From: Cryptomeria japonica
Taxonomy: Eukaryota > Streptophyta > Pinopsida > Cupressales > Cupressaceae
Direction of reading: 5' to 3'
DNA length: 64,000 nt
Assembly: GCF_030272615.1 (NCBI RefSeq)
Contig: NC_081410.1
Span: 290,345,957 to 290,409,956 of the forward strand
This document shows, in pieces, positions 1 through 9,956 of the stretch (positions are counted from its first letter, which is position 1; every line of letters begins with the position of its first letter). The notes under the pieces are model-generated. The model made no database searches. It worked only from the letters and a program-made list of their open reading frames with translations, and had not been told where the DNA came from. Position numbers and translations under genes: made by a program.

Positions 1-175
1 TGTCCACTATAATGCACAATCTATGGAGATAATTGTACTAGATGGAAAAGTTTTGGCTAATCTATCAAAATTATCCATTTAGGAAATATTTGTCATACCA
101 ATCTATAGTAAGGACTCATATAAAACTAAGGAGCAAGTTGAGAGGATCTATGACAGTCTGAAGTAGTCACCAGTT
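1..175 (+). pseudogene. degenerate retroelement frame H, left piece
   Basis: A frame with two in-frame TAG codons (at ~88 and ~163) reads from about base 19 to 175 and continues beyond the window on the left. It contains the stretch YKTKEQVERIYDSLK shortly before a TAG that probably replaced CAG. The repeat at 176-951 interrupts it, and a compatible frame resumes right after that repeat. I recognise no domain. I assign it to a retroelement because its continuation ends in a purine tract followed by an LTR-like block, and because the style of the protein (charged, helical) resembles the other non-polymerase ORFs here. The function is unknown. Confidence 0.4.
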
Positions 176-951
176 AGGAGGGACCTCAAAGAGATCAATC
201 TAGACCGGTCAGCAAGAGAAAACACAATAGAAACACAAAGATATGATGGAGGCAATGTAGAATAGATTGATTTATTTTATGAAAACTGATTACAACCAAC
301 AGGGAACAACTGAGGTACAGAAACCGGCTCATAGGCTTGCTAAAACATGCTCAAAGTACAAAATAGGTCACAACCGAGACGTTTAATCTTAAGATCTATC
401 TTCTACGCTTAGTCTAGCTACTTCATTTTTTGATTGATACATTATAATGTGCAATTAAAATTATATATATGATCCAAGGGGATCCAGTTGGCCCAAAAAG
501 GGATCAAAACTCGAAAAACAAGACCTAATGTGTAAAATCAACAAGGTCGGCCTCCGCCAAGAGATTCCTCCGTAAAATCCAAAGAATGAAGTAAAGATCA
601 TGGGAAAAGGTTGACCACTTGCCAAGGAACATTAGAATCAACACCCAAGGCTCTGAAAGCTTTGGAAGGGGTTTTGGTAGATCACCAAAATAGGACCAGG
701 TAACCATTAACAAGAAACTGTCAACTGGTAATAGGAAACTGTCAAGGAAACTGATAGCAATAACTTGCTGAAAAATGATCCAAATGAAATGTGATCTGGA
801 AATAAGAAAGATGATCAAGTGTTCAAGTAGAATCCAACTCCACAAGATCCAGTGAGCCAAAAATGGGACACACAAAAAGAAATGTTGAAACTAAAAATAG
901 AAAGGAAAATATTTTTGGTTGATGCAAGATTGCTATGAACTGGGGATGCTC
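176..951. repeat. ~750 bp dispersed repeat, copy 1
   Basis: This block is nearly 90% identical by eye to 38803-39535, in the same orientation. Both copies begin near AGGAGGGACCTCAAAG and end at GAACTGGGGATGCTC. Read on the minus strand it looks like LTR or transcript-end material: an AT run, then TGTAATCAA and AATAAAA-type signals, then GGTCCCTCCT. It could be a solo LTR in minus orientation, but I could not find a clean TSD. Both copies interrupt degenerate coding frames. Confidence 0.6.
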
Positions 952-2913
952 TTGCATCACAGTCAGTCTGAGCTATGTTTTGTGAATGTTAACAAGTATA
1001 AGTTAGAGAAGAAATACCTTAGGGGAAAGTGCCAAAGCATCTACTTCTTCTTTACTTCAAGGAGGAGTATGGTGATATCATCCTGCTACTGAACAGGATA
1101 ATGGGTAGCCCTGAAGGTGAACCATTTCAAACATGGATGTATTATTTTATAGATGAAATCACCTCAGGAACCAAGTTATTCAAATAGTCTCACATAATCA
1201 ATGACAACCTTCATGAACAATTCATGAACTTGGAGAGGACAAAGATATTATACATGAGTGTTTACATAATCTATCTACTGGCTACAACTTAAAGATATTC
1301 AGGGCTGATTTGCAAAGGCATAGTAGGAGGTGGTGAGAATGAATTTCGATCATATGATTGTTATCCTCAACTGCAGCTTAAGGAGAATAGTTATCGAGCC
1401 TATGATGCATTCCTGATGTACATCACAAGAACATTGCAGGGAGGAACTCATAAGAGACTTTACCCTGAATCAAAAAGTCTAATTAGCAAGTATGGATCCT
1501 GGTTTATCTAGTTCCCAAAGTTTACTTATATCAAAATCCAAGGTTTCACTAGTCATCCTTATTGATTGCCAATCTATCCAACCAACAGGATGGTCCTATT
1601 GGAAGTTCTCAAATAGTTGGAAACATATCAGAGCCTCACAAGAATCTCTTTTCTATTATTTATTAGAAACATGTTAGAATCTTGTCCTTCAGTGCAAGCA
1701 GCTGAAACAACTAGATTGGAGATGCAGAGGTAGTACTTTTACCTTCTACCAATCCAGGGCAAACTTTGATCCTTGCAACAATATTGAATAAGTGAATGGA
1801 GAAAGATTTAGACATAAAGTAGATATAGAGGATTTTTGGGCAAATGTTATTGATGAGTATGAAATTAGGAAAAGGTTGTGTTCCAGACTATCAGTAAGTT
1901 TCATCAGAATGACTAAACCTTTTCTTGTGTGAGACTAGTTATAAGATAATGAAGAACATACTCAGCTTAGATTTGATGAGAATTTATATCTTTCTCCTAT
2001 CGAATGGTCAGGACTTGAGCATGTAGACTTGACCACCTTGATGCAGCTAGTTATGCAATATTCTGGGTGTTTGGTTGATTAGCAATGTCATAAGCTGAAA
2101 CAAAGAAATATAACTTTGACTTATAGTTTGATGGGAGTAGCAGAAGGATATTGTTCAAATAGAGAAACAACTCAAAGTGCCAGACCAAGTGAAAGTGCAA
2201 AAAGAAAGGGGAAGGCAGTTGAGAATGAATATCCTACTCAGAAGAAATAAAGGCTAGAACCATCTCATTCTACCACATCTAAGAATGAAAAATATATATT
2301 AATTGTTGATGAATCATTGGCTAAAGTAAGGATTCCTTCTCCAGTTCATGAAGAGAAAGCATAATCATTCCATCAAGAGGATGAACAACCATCATCTCCT
2401 ACTGGCACAAAAATCCTAGAATCGGAAAATCAAATGGATGTTGAAAAAGGAGAGTTTCAAGAAGGAATGATTTCTTCCCTTCAAGGTATTGTATGTGAAG
2501 AAGGAAATTGGGAGATGGAAGGCATTGACCAGCCCACTATTCCTTATTGATTGAAAGAAAGATTGAAACTAAAGACACTAGCAATAGAGAATCCAGAAGA
2601 GGATGATATGATAGATTTTTTGGCTATATTAGATCAAGTTGCAATATAGAAACCAGCTAAGAGATTTTCCACCATCCAGAGAGATTAGACAAGCAACTAT
2701 ACAGTGCAGATAGTTGTGCCAAAGGTAGATAAGGAAAAAGGAGATATTGGCCCTCATGAATATGAGATTACCACTTTTGACTTGGGACCAAGCATAAAAA
2801 TGCAAGTAAATTAAGACCTAGATAATTCAGTCGCTTCTATGAAGGCATAGCTGGATGAAGAGACATAGAAGAAAAGAGAATATAAAAGACACGTTGAGCA
2901 TCTAAAATACTAT
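952..2913 (+). pseudogene. degenerate retroelement frame H, central piece
   Basis: After the repeat the frame resumes (SQSELCFVNVNKYKLEKKY). With at least two frameshifts it stays coding-like to 2913. Recognisable stretches include GSPEGEPFQTWMYYFIDE near 1095-1150 and an acidic, lysine-rich region at 2190-2913. Of the dozen or so in-frame stops, most are TAG or TAA where CAG or CAA is the simplest ancestor. TatA is inserted after ...HLKYY, and the frame continues in phase at 35583. No RT, integrase or protease motif is visible. This is a non-polymerase retroelement ORF of unknown function; a decayed plant gene is a less likely alternative. Confidence 0.45.
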
Positions 2914-3295
2914 TGTAGTCACATAAATCTGTCCATTTTAATTAAATGAATATTTTCTATTTATTTAATTAAAAATCCACTAGCCATCAGTTAATTAAAT
3001 TAATATTTAATTAATTCATCTTCAAATCATTCTCCTATTAATTAAATAAATTATTCAATTTATTTTACTTAATTCATTAAACCAAAATTCACAATCAATT
3101 AAATGAATAACTTCTATTTATTCAATTTAATCCCCTTTCTTCTTTTAAATAAATTAAATAAAACATTTATTTAAATCATTTATTCCCCCCACTTGCATTT
3201 TCCTACATCTCCCACTTGCCTGCTAAATCCCCTTCCTAAATTCTTCTAGAACCTATCTAATCCTAATCAATTAGCCTATCCATCCCCTAATTATT
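2914..3295 (+). repeat. TatA 5' LTR, part 1 (before NA1)
   Basis: This is the very AT-rich start of the LTR (repeated TTAATTAAATTAATATTT). It matches 34215-34595 with about ten substitutions and a few short indels. The LTR is cut at 3295 by NA1 and resumes at 9962. The 3' LTR shows the unbroken sequence CCCTAATTATTGTCAC at the same point, which proves that NA1 came second. Confidence 0.95.
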
Positions 3296-4103
3296 TGTTA
3301 GGATTCCCACAAATACTGAGAGGGGGGGTGAATCAGTATCTAACCGGTGTACAGAATTTCTTAATCTTAAAACATGCAGAATATATTATAACAGTGTACC
3401 AGTATGTAAGAAATAATGCAATAAATAGAATAAAAAACATCCACATGAAAAACACACAATGACACAAGGATTTAATGAGGAAACCTAGTGTGGGAAAAAC
3501 CTCAGTGGGATTTGTGACCCACAATATCCACTTACTGGCCAATAAGAGAATAGTACTTACAATAGGCACCTGCACATGCAGGAAGGCCAACTGCCTAGAG
3601 CTCACTTCTCAATGGGAAGTCTCACTGACTTACGATGTGGATTGTACAAATCCAATATCTCGTACTGCTTTACAATAGCATCTGTAATGCCTGATTCAGT
3701 ACTGATTGTTGCTCTGCTTCTTACATAAACCTTTTACCCTATATTTCGCATAATTGGTCTACCTTAATATTTCGCATATAACCTTATTCAATGCTTCATT
3801 ACAAAATGTCTACAATGATCTCTTTTATATATAAGAGTCATTTTACAACATGCCAAGTGGGCTTACAAATTTTTTACAATAATAAACAAAATTTAATATA
3901 ACAAAATCATGTCGGCCTCTGTGTCGGTATTCTTCCTTTCTCTGTGTCGGTGCCAATGTCCTAAGTGTCAATGTAGAGTTTGATGCCAGTGCACTAACTT
4001 GTCGGTGTAATGCCTTGCCGGTGCTCTAGGATTGTAAGGTTGCCATCAATGACAAAACCTTCAATCACATACAGTGTCTCATTGGAGTGTGCATATGCCA
4101 ACA
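3296..4103 (-). repeat. NA1 3' LTR
   Basis: An 808 bp LTR, roughly 7% diverged from its partner at 9148-9956 by hand count. On the sense strand it has repeated CACCGACA/CACCGGCA-like words in U3, a TATATATAAAAG box (3823-3834), and a conserved block GAGCTCTAGGCAGT...CCTGCATGTGCAGG in the R/U5 part. It ends in a C-run (ATTCACCCCCCCTCTCAG) before CCTAACA. Confidence 0.93.
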
Positions 4104-4268
4104 ATCTCCCCCTTTGGCATTGATGGTAACACTCATGAGAAATTTCAAAAGTGTATCCAAAAATGTGAAGTCCAAAAATGTTACCAGAAATGTATGTGCT
4201 CCCCCTGAGCATATGATTCCTGTAATGTTGAATTTTCTCATCCCACGACTCCCCCTTTGGCATCAATG
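4104..4268 (-). other. NA1 polypurine tract, duplicated
   Basis: AAAGGGGGAGAT (4104-4115, minus strand) abuts the 3' LTR and is the priming polypurine tract. A second copy with the same upstream word, ATTGATGCCAAAGGGGGAG, lies at 4249-4268. A weaker CAGGGGGAGC sits near 4197-4206. Sireviruses are known for multiple PPTs; the same doubling is seen in NA2 and NA3. Confidence 0.8.
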
Positions 4269-4304
4269 ACAAAGGTTGTCAAGATGTCAGTAGAGTTTGT
4301 AGTT

Positions 4305-7300
4305 TCAACCTTGTAACTGGGTAGTTACAATTTGAAATAGATCCGCCAAAATCAAGTTTATATTCTCCATAAACCTTTTACTATCTCTTATTATTGTCTT
4401 TGTTCTTTTAACTGTACCGGTGAGATGTTGCAAGTGCTCTGTCGGTGTTTTCTGTCCCTGTATTAGTGCCTCAAATACTTCCTTCCGCAATGATGCTAGA
4501 TAGTCCAATCTTGGACTCAATTTTAATCTTAGATGCTTTGCCTTATTCACTATTCTCTCCTTTTCTCTTTCAAATTTAAGTAATTCTTCCTCAAAATTTG
4601 TTATCTTCTGTTCAAAAACTGATAATGTTTCAGGTGAGTTAACAAAATTATCTACAAGTTTGTTGATTTCATCCTGTACCTTGCTCATCTTCTTATCAAT
4701 ATCTACAGTCAAAAATTTTGTCTTACAGGTGTCTTTGTACAGAGTTTTGTACTCTTTCAATAAATTACATAGTTTTGGTAGAAGTGTGTTCTAGTACACT
4801 TCTTAATCTGCTCATCAAAGAATCTCTGTTTTTCAATTTCTACTTTGTCCTTCAATGTCTCTTCCTTTATTTTCTCAATGTTTTCTGTGATATATTTACA
4901 CAAGGGATCAAGTTGTCCTAAAGAATCTTTATTGTCTATATTACAGTTAGGAGCAATTACCTTCAAAATTGGTATTGTGTCATCTATTGCCTTATAAGCT
5001 TGTGAGCTGCAGTCTGTTATCTTTTGAATTGAATCCAATAGTTCCTCAATCACATTAGTTGATTTGTAGCCTGATGATGAACCTACATTCTGAGTACCGC
5101 CAGTGGAAGTAACCAAGCTTGTATTGACCTCTAGTAGGTATGTTTGTGTTTGCATTTCCTTAAGCAATGGTTTTTCTACTTCTCTAGTTGTCGGTGGCAC
5201 TGTTTCCTTATGAACTTGTTCCTGTTCTTGTTGTTGTTCTTGTTCAGGAGCCTTTTGCTCTATTTGTTTCTCTGTTTGTTTCTCTATTTGTTGCATTGTC
5301 TCAGTCTGAGTCTGAGTCTCTACCTTTTACTCTTTGTCATCTATCAGTTTATCCTGTGTGTTATCAGTTTGCTCCGCTACCAAAGGCTCACTAGCCATGT
5401 CAGTCTTATCAGTTGAATCTTTGTCTACCATAATTTTGATCTTTTGAGTATCAACATCCACTATGTATAAGACTTCAGGATTAGGATTGACATCCTCTAC
5501 ATCCATACTTTCAACTGTCGGTTGATCTTTTGTAGCTATTGTTTTTACCGGTGGAGTAATCAAAGGAGGTGGGGGTAAGTTGTCTTTAACCTTGATACTG
5601 GGTGGTCCACCAACTTTACCTTTACCCTTGTCTCTTTCTTTCTGATATAACTTTATAGGTTTGTGGCTCATGTATTCTTCTTGTTTTTATTTTTCCACTA
5701 GGAAAATGTCCCATGCATTTTTTGTCTCCTCAGTCACCTCATTAACTCTTCCAACCATCATAGCAATGTGCCGGTGTGCAGTAGAAAATACTGACCGGTT
5801 GGCTTGAGAAATCAAGTCATCAATTTCTTTGGGTGAATTCACCGGATATATAGCAAGTAGCTTTTCTATCTTTATTTTCTTATCAAGTTCTATTACTGCT
5901 TGTCTTCTTGCTTCCAGTCTCTTAAATAGTTCATCTAGAACTTCATTTACTACTTCCATCAAAAATTTCTTATACATATCCATATGCAATATAACACTAT
6001 TTTCTACTTGTTCTTTTTCATCAGTTGTCAGAGGGTCATATATTTTCTCTATATTATTTAGTTTTCCTTCCTCTGTAATTTCATTTAACAGTATATCAAG
6101 AGGGGTCAAGTCCTTGTTTGTCCTCTTCTTCTTCTTGGGTGTCAGTTTCTTCTTCTTTGGTGTAGCCTTTCTTACCGGAGATCTCACTGCTTTTTGTTTT
6201 TGTCTTGTCCTCCTAGGTGAGGGTGTGGTTCCTAGTGAGGGATCTCTTTTTCTTACAACTCTTTTGAAAGTTGCAGGCATGTCATTCTCTGAAGATGTAC
6301 CTAGCGGTGATAGATGAGTCTCGGGTTGTGGAGCTGCTAACTCGTCCTCTGTTATACCGGTTTTCTTTAACACATCTTCTTTAATAGCCTTTGCTTGTCT
6401 GGAACCTCTTCTCACAACTGCCTCAACCTTTTTCACTCTTTTCTTAGATTGTATTTGGCTTTCAATATTTTCTGCACTACCAAATACTTCTTCCTTAGGT
6501 TCTTTAGGGGCTTCCAGAAGTGCTTTAGCATATGTTTCAATTATATGATCATCTGTTTCATAGCCCATCTCTGTTACCCACTCAGTCCTAGGGATGATTG
6601 CTTCCATCCAGATCTCATCCTTCTTGATTACAAAGCATATTTCATCCTTGTATTTGTCAACAATCTTTTGTGATAATCTGATTCTTTTCTTCATTTTGAC
6701 CTTTAGTGCATGAAAGAAATCATGGATATTGTTTTCCTTATCTTCTCCCATATTATTGAATAGTTTTGTTAGCTGTTTACCTACCGGTATATCATATCCA
6801 AGTTCTTTTTAGCCTATACCAGGAACCTGTTTGGTTATATGTAGCATCAGACATACTAATAGATTTCCAAATTTAAAAGTTCTTTTCTTGTCCTTCTTAA
6901 TCTTTCCTAAGTTGTCAATTAATTCATCCTTCAACCACTCACATACATCAATCTTTGCATTATCTGTGACCATATCATAAGCACTCTTAATGCATAAACT
7001 TGAAAGTGAATTAAGTCTATTTGCATGAGTAGCTTTATATCCTAATATCATGCTGATTAATCTCACATTAATATCTATTACATCATTTATTCTTAAGGAC
7101 CTTCTGTCGAATGTGGCACCAGTTAACTGAGTAACTAGGTCATTGGAAACCTTCTTGTTTTTGTCTGGCCTTTTACCAGTGGTTGGTAACCCTGTGACAA
7201 CTTTCACAACTTCCTTAGTGATTTTGTGAATTGCATCTAACTAGAAAAATTCACCATGTACCTAGCTTAAGATTATCCTAATCACATCCTTGGGAAATTC

Positions 7301-7615
7301 AGGAATGCTAAGGATCTCTGTAAATCCTAGGGTTTCAATGATCTTGTGTTCATCTTTTACATTGTCGGATTCATCACATATGACAGTTTTAAACATGGTT
7401 TTAATCTCTTCATCTCCTAGTTCCTCAATGTTATAGTGAATGTAAATTCTGGGGTCTTCAGCATAAACAACTCCTTTAGGAATTTGAGAAAAAGCACCTA
7501 AGGTATCATCTTTCTTTGCTACCTTAGGAACTAATTGAAATACGGGCCTAGGTCTTTTTATAACTTCAACATTAGTAGGGTTTTCTATATATTCAATTGT
7601 AGAGGTGGATTCCAT
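4305..7615 (-). pseudogene. NA1 ORF2, ~1,100-codon unrecognised protein
   Basis: Begins at ATG 7615 (MESTSTIEYIENPTNVEV) and ends at TGA 4305-4307 (IVTTQLQG). In order it has an N-terminal globular part (PRPVFQLVPKVAKKDD, then the VVTGLPTTGKRPDKNKK segment), the EICFVIKKDEIWMEA segment, and a basic stretch with two KKKK runs near 6110-6180 that looks like a nuclear-localisation signal. A helical module follows (LFKRLEARRQAVIELDKK; MMGRVNEVTEETKNAW), then an acidic/Gln-rich linker and a C-terminal coiled coil. In-frame stops fall near 7262, 7220, 6809, 5687 and 5327, and there is a frameshift near 4760-4790. The order and much of the sequence recur in NA2 and NA3. I know no family for it; it lacks every pol motif. 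Role unknown. Confidence 0.8.
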
Positions 7616-7756
7616 GATAAAATACCTTTTACTGCCTTTAGGATGGATGATTGCTTGAAGTGTTCTTGCCTCTTGCTCGAAATGCCTTAGCTTGGAATCT
7701 TCGCACTCTTCATAGGTTTGAATTCTCGGTGAAATGAAATGGAGCCAAAACCTCAA

Positions 7757-7763
7757 ATTTATA
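7757..7763 (-). promoter_or_regulatory. TATA-like box upstream of NA1 ORF2
   Basis: CACTATAAATTTGAGG on the minus strand, 142 bases before the ORF2 ATG. It is followed by CATTTCACCGAGAATTCAAACC. NA2 has a TATAAAA at the same distance, and NA3 a similar AATAAAAG, each followed by the same CACCGAGCATTCAA leader word. This suggests a promoter inside the element that serves ORF2. Confidence 0.55.
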
Positions 7764-7918
7764 GTGTCTTTTTGCCATCGACCACATTAAATGTATGCTG
7801 GTTAAGTATTCACTTAACATTGTCTACCGGTAATAAGTAATTTCCAACTTCTCATCTCTAACTAAGGGAATAATAGCACATGTGTCATTAGATTGCCAAA
7901 CCCTCAAGGAAACTTTCT

Positions 7919-9076
7919 TCAAGTAGATGAAGAACTTCCTACTTGTGGAGCAATGCTCTATCCTATCGGTGAAGCATCACTCTGTCCTATTGGTGAAGCA
8001 TTGACTGGTTCTACCGGTGGAGGAGTATTCCCAATATTTAGATCAGCTTTTCTAATCCATTATTTTGAGAATTCTTGCTTAACCTCTTCAACCTTTTCTT
8101 TACCTTTCAAGCTAGAACTTTTGTTGCCTACCGGTGATCCTTTACTTCTGCAGAATTTTGCAATATGCCCAATCTTATTACATACATAACAAGTTACATT
8201 ATTCTTCTGAATAGCTTTCCCATAACCTATGTCGGTTTGTGTTCTGCATTGATTGGATAAATGTCCAAATCTTCCACAAACATAACATCTCACATTCATT
8301 CTGCAATTTTCAGAGTTGTGACAAACTTTGTTGCATTTTTAACATTGACCGGTGGGTGTGTTGATATTTGGATAATTTCTAGATCTACATTCATTTTCTC
8401 TATGACCATACTTATTACAGTTAAAGCATTTTCCATTGAATTTATAAGCATTAGGTTGTCTTACCAGTTTGTTGTGATCCTGAGTATTTGCAGTACCGGG
8501 GCTCTCACCAACTTCAAAGCCAATTCCAGAAGTGTCACCTTTAGGTTTTTGATTCTTTAGCAAGGTGCCAAGTTCCTCTGAGCTTTTCTTGAATTTTTCT
8601 TTATATTGATTTGCAGTTTCTAGTTCTCTTTTTAAGACCTCTTTCTGTCTCATCAGTTCATTGGAGTCATTCTGAGTGTGCATCAGATCTGTCTTCAACA
8701 TGTCATTTTCATAACTAAGTCTTGTGTTCTCATTTGCTGCATCACTTAGTCTTCTAGTCAATTCTTCTTCATTCTTCTTTCTATCCCCAATCTCTTTACA
8801 AAATATCATAGTCATATCCTGCATCTCATTCTTTGTTGTCATATTCTCTTGTTTCAGCTTGCTTATCTGATCATTAAGTGATTCCTTTTCATCATTCTCA
8901 TTTTGCATCTTTTCACAAAGTTCTCTTCTCTTATTGATTGCAACAATAAGATTCTCTTGAAGTGCCTGAATGATATCCTGAGTTGCCCTTAAATCATCTT
9001 CTAGTTTGATATTTTTCAATTTCTCTGCATCATAGTCTGAAAGAGCTCCTTCAAGTTGCTTCATCAGATTTTCCAT
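7919..9076 (-). pseudogene. NA1 ORF1: coiled coil with four CCHC zinc knuckles (gag-like)
   Basis: Starts at ATG 9076 (MENLMKQLEGALSDYDAEK; the same start is conserved in NA2 and NA3) and ends at TGA 7919-7921, about 385 codons. Residues ~1-180 form a long coiled coil rich in Glu, Lys, Asn and Leu. Knuckles follow: CFNCNKYGHRENEC, a damaged second one (its first Cys codon is followed by a stop and its Gly is Cys), CYVCGRFGHLSNQC and CYVCNKIGHIAKFC. A short polar tail rich in Ser, Pro and Gly closes it. Zinc knuckles of this type bind nucleic acid in retroelement Gag proteins, so ORF1 probably packages the element RNA. It does not contain the usual copia gag (UBN2) domain seen in CopC. Stops occur near 8337 and 8060. 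Confidence 0.82.
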
Positions 9077-9133
9077 CTTTACTAGTGTTAAGATCTTCCT
9101 CAAGCTGTTAGGCTTCTGAAAATAGAGGACGAG

Positions 9134-9145
9134 GCTCTGATACCA
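9134..9145 (-). other. NA1 primer-binding site (initiator tRNA-Met)
   Basis: TGGTATCAGAGC on the minus strand, two bases after the 5' LTR. This is the standard plant copia PBS, complementary to the 3' end of initiator tRNA-Met. It fixes the element's orientation as minus. Confidence 0.92.
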
Positions 9146-9147
9146 AT

Positions 9148-9956
9148 TGTTAGGATTCCCACAGATACTAAGAGGGGGGGGTGAATCAGTATCTAACCGG
9201 TGTACAGAATTTCTTAATCTTAAAACATGCAGAATATATTATAACAGTGTACCGATATGCAAGAAATAATGCAATAAAGAGAATCAAAAAAATCCACATG
9301 AAAAACACTCCATGACACAAGGATTTAACGAAGAAATCTGGTGTGGGAAAAACCTCAATGGGATCTATGACCCACAATATCCACTTACTGGCCAATAAGA
9401 GAATATTACTTACAATAGGCGCCTGCACGTGCAGGAAGGCCAACTACCTAGAGCTCACTGCTCAATGGGAAGTCTCACTGACTTACAATGTGGATTGTAC
9501 AAATCCAATATCTTGTACTACTTTACAATAGCATCTATAATGCCTGATTCAATACCGGTTGCTACTCTGGTTCTTACATAAACCCCTTACCCTATATTTT
9601 GCATAATAGGTCTACCTTAATATTTTGCATATAACCTTATTCATTGCTTCATTACAAAATGTCTACAATGATCTCTTTTATATTTAAGAGTCATATTACA
9701 ACATGCCAAGTCGGCTTACAAAGTTTTTACAATAATAAACAAAATATAATATAACAAAATCCTATCGGCCTCTGTGTCGTTATACTTCCTTTCTCTGTGT
9801 CGGTGCTGGTGTCTTGAGTGTTGGTGTAGAGTTTGATGTCAGTGCACTAACTTGCCAATGTAATTCCTTGCCGGTGCTATAGGATTGTAAGGTTGCCATC
9901 AATGACAAAACCTTCAATCACATACAATGTCTCATTGAAGTGTGCATATGCCAACA
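9148..9956 (-). repeat. NA1 5' LTR
   Basis: An 809 bp LTR, partner of 3296-4103, with the same ends. Most of the differences between the two LTRs are transitions. The following TTATT (9957-9961) is the second copy of the target duplication. Confidence 0.93.

Larger units (their letters stand above)
3296..9956 (-). mobile_element. NA1: polymerase-less Sirevirus-like LTR element
   Basis: A complete 6.66 kb element on the minus strand. The ends are perfect TGTTAGG...CCAACA, and the TSD is TTATT (3291-3295 and 9957-9961). Read from 9956 downward it has a 5' LTR, an initiator-tRNA-Met PBS, ORF1 (coiled coil plus four zinc knuckles), a short spacer with a TATA-like box, ORF2 (~1,100 codons, unrecognised), two polypurine tracts and a 3' LTR. 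No protease, integrase, RT or RNase H motif can be found in any frame, so the element must have been moved in trans. PBS, PPT and LTR style point to Ty1/copia, Sirevirus-like. NA2 and NA3 have the same layout. Confidence 0.93.

Noticed and set aside
5144-5416. A Leu/Phe-rich + strand frame
   Set aside because: It is a shadow of the Gln/Glu-rich linker of NA1 ORF2 on the minus strand.
5829-6317. A hydrophobic, Ser/Phe-rich + strand frame that looks like a membrane protein
   Set aside because: It is the complement of the Lys/Glu-rich NA1 ORF2. Antisense of such sequence always reads Phe, Leu and Ser.
4305-7615. NA ORF2 as an envelope-like gene of a Sirevirus
   Set aside because: There is no signal peptide or membrane segment, the protein is basic and coiled-coil rich, and it sits alone without pol in front of it.
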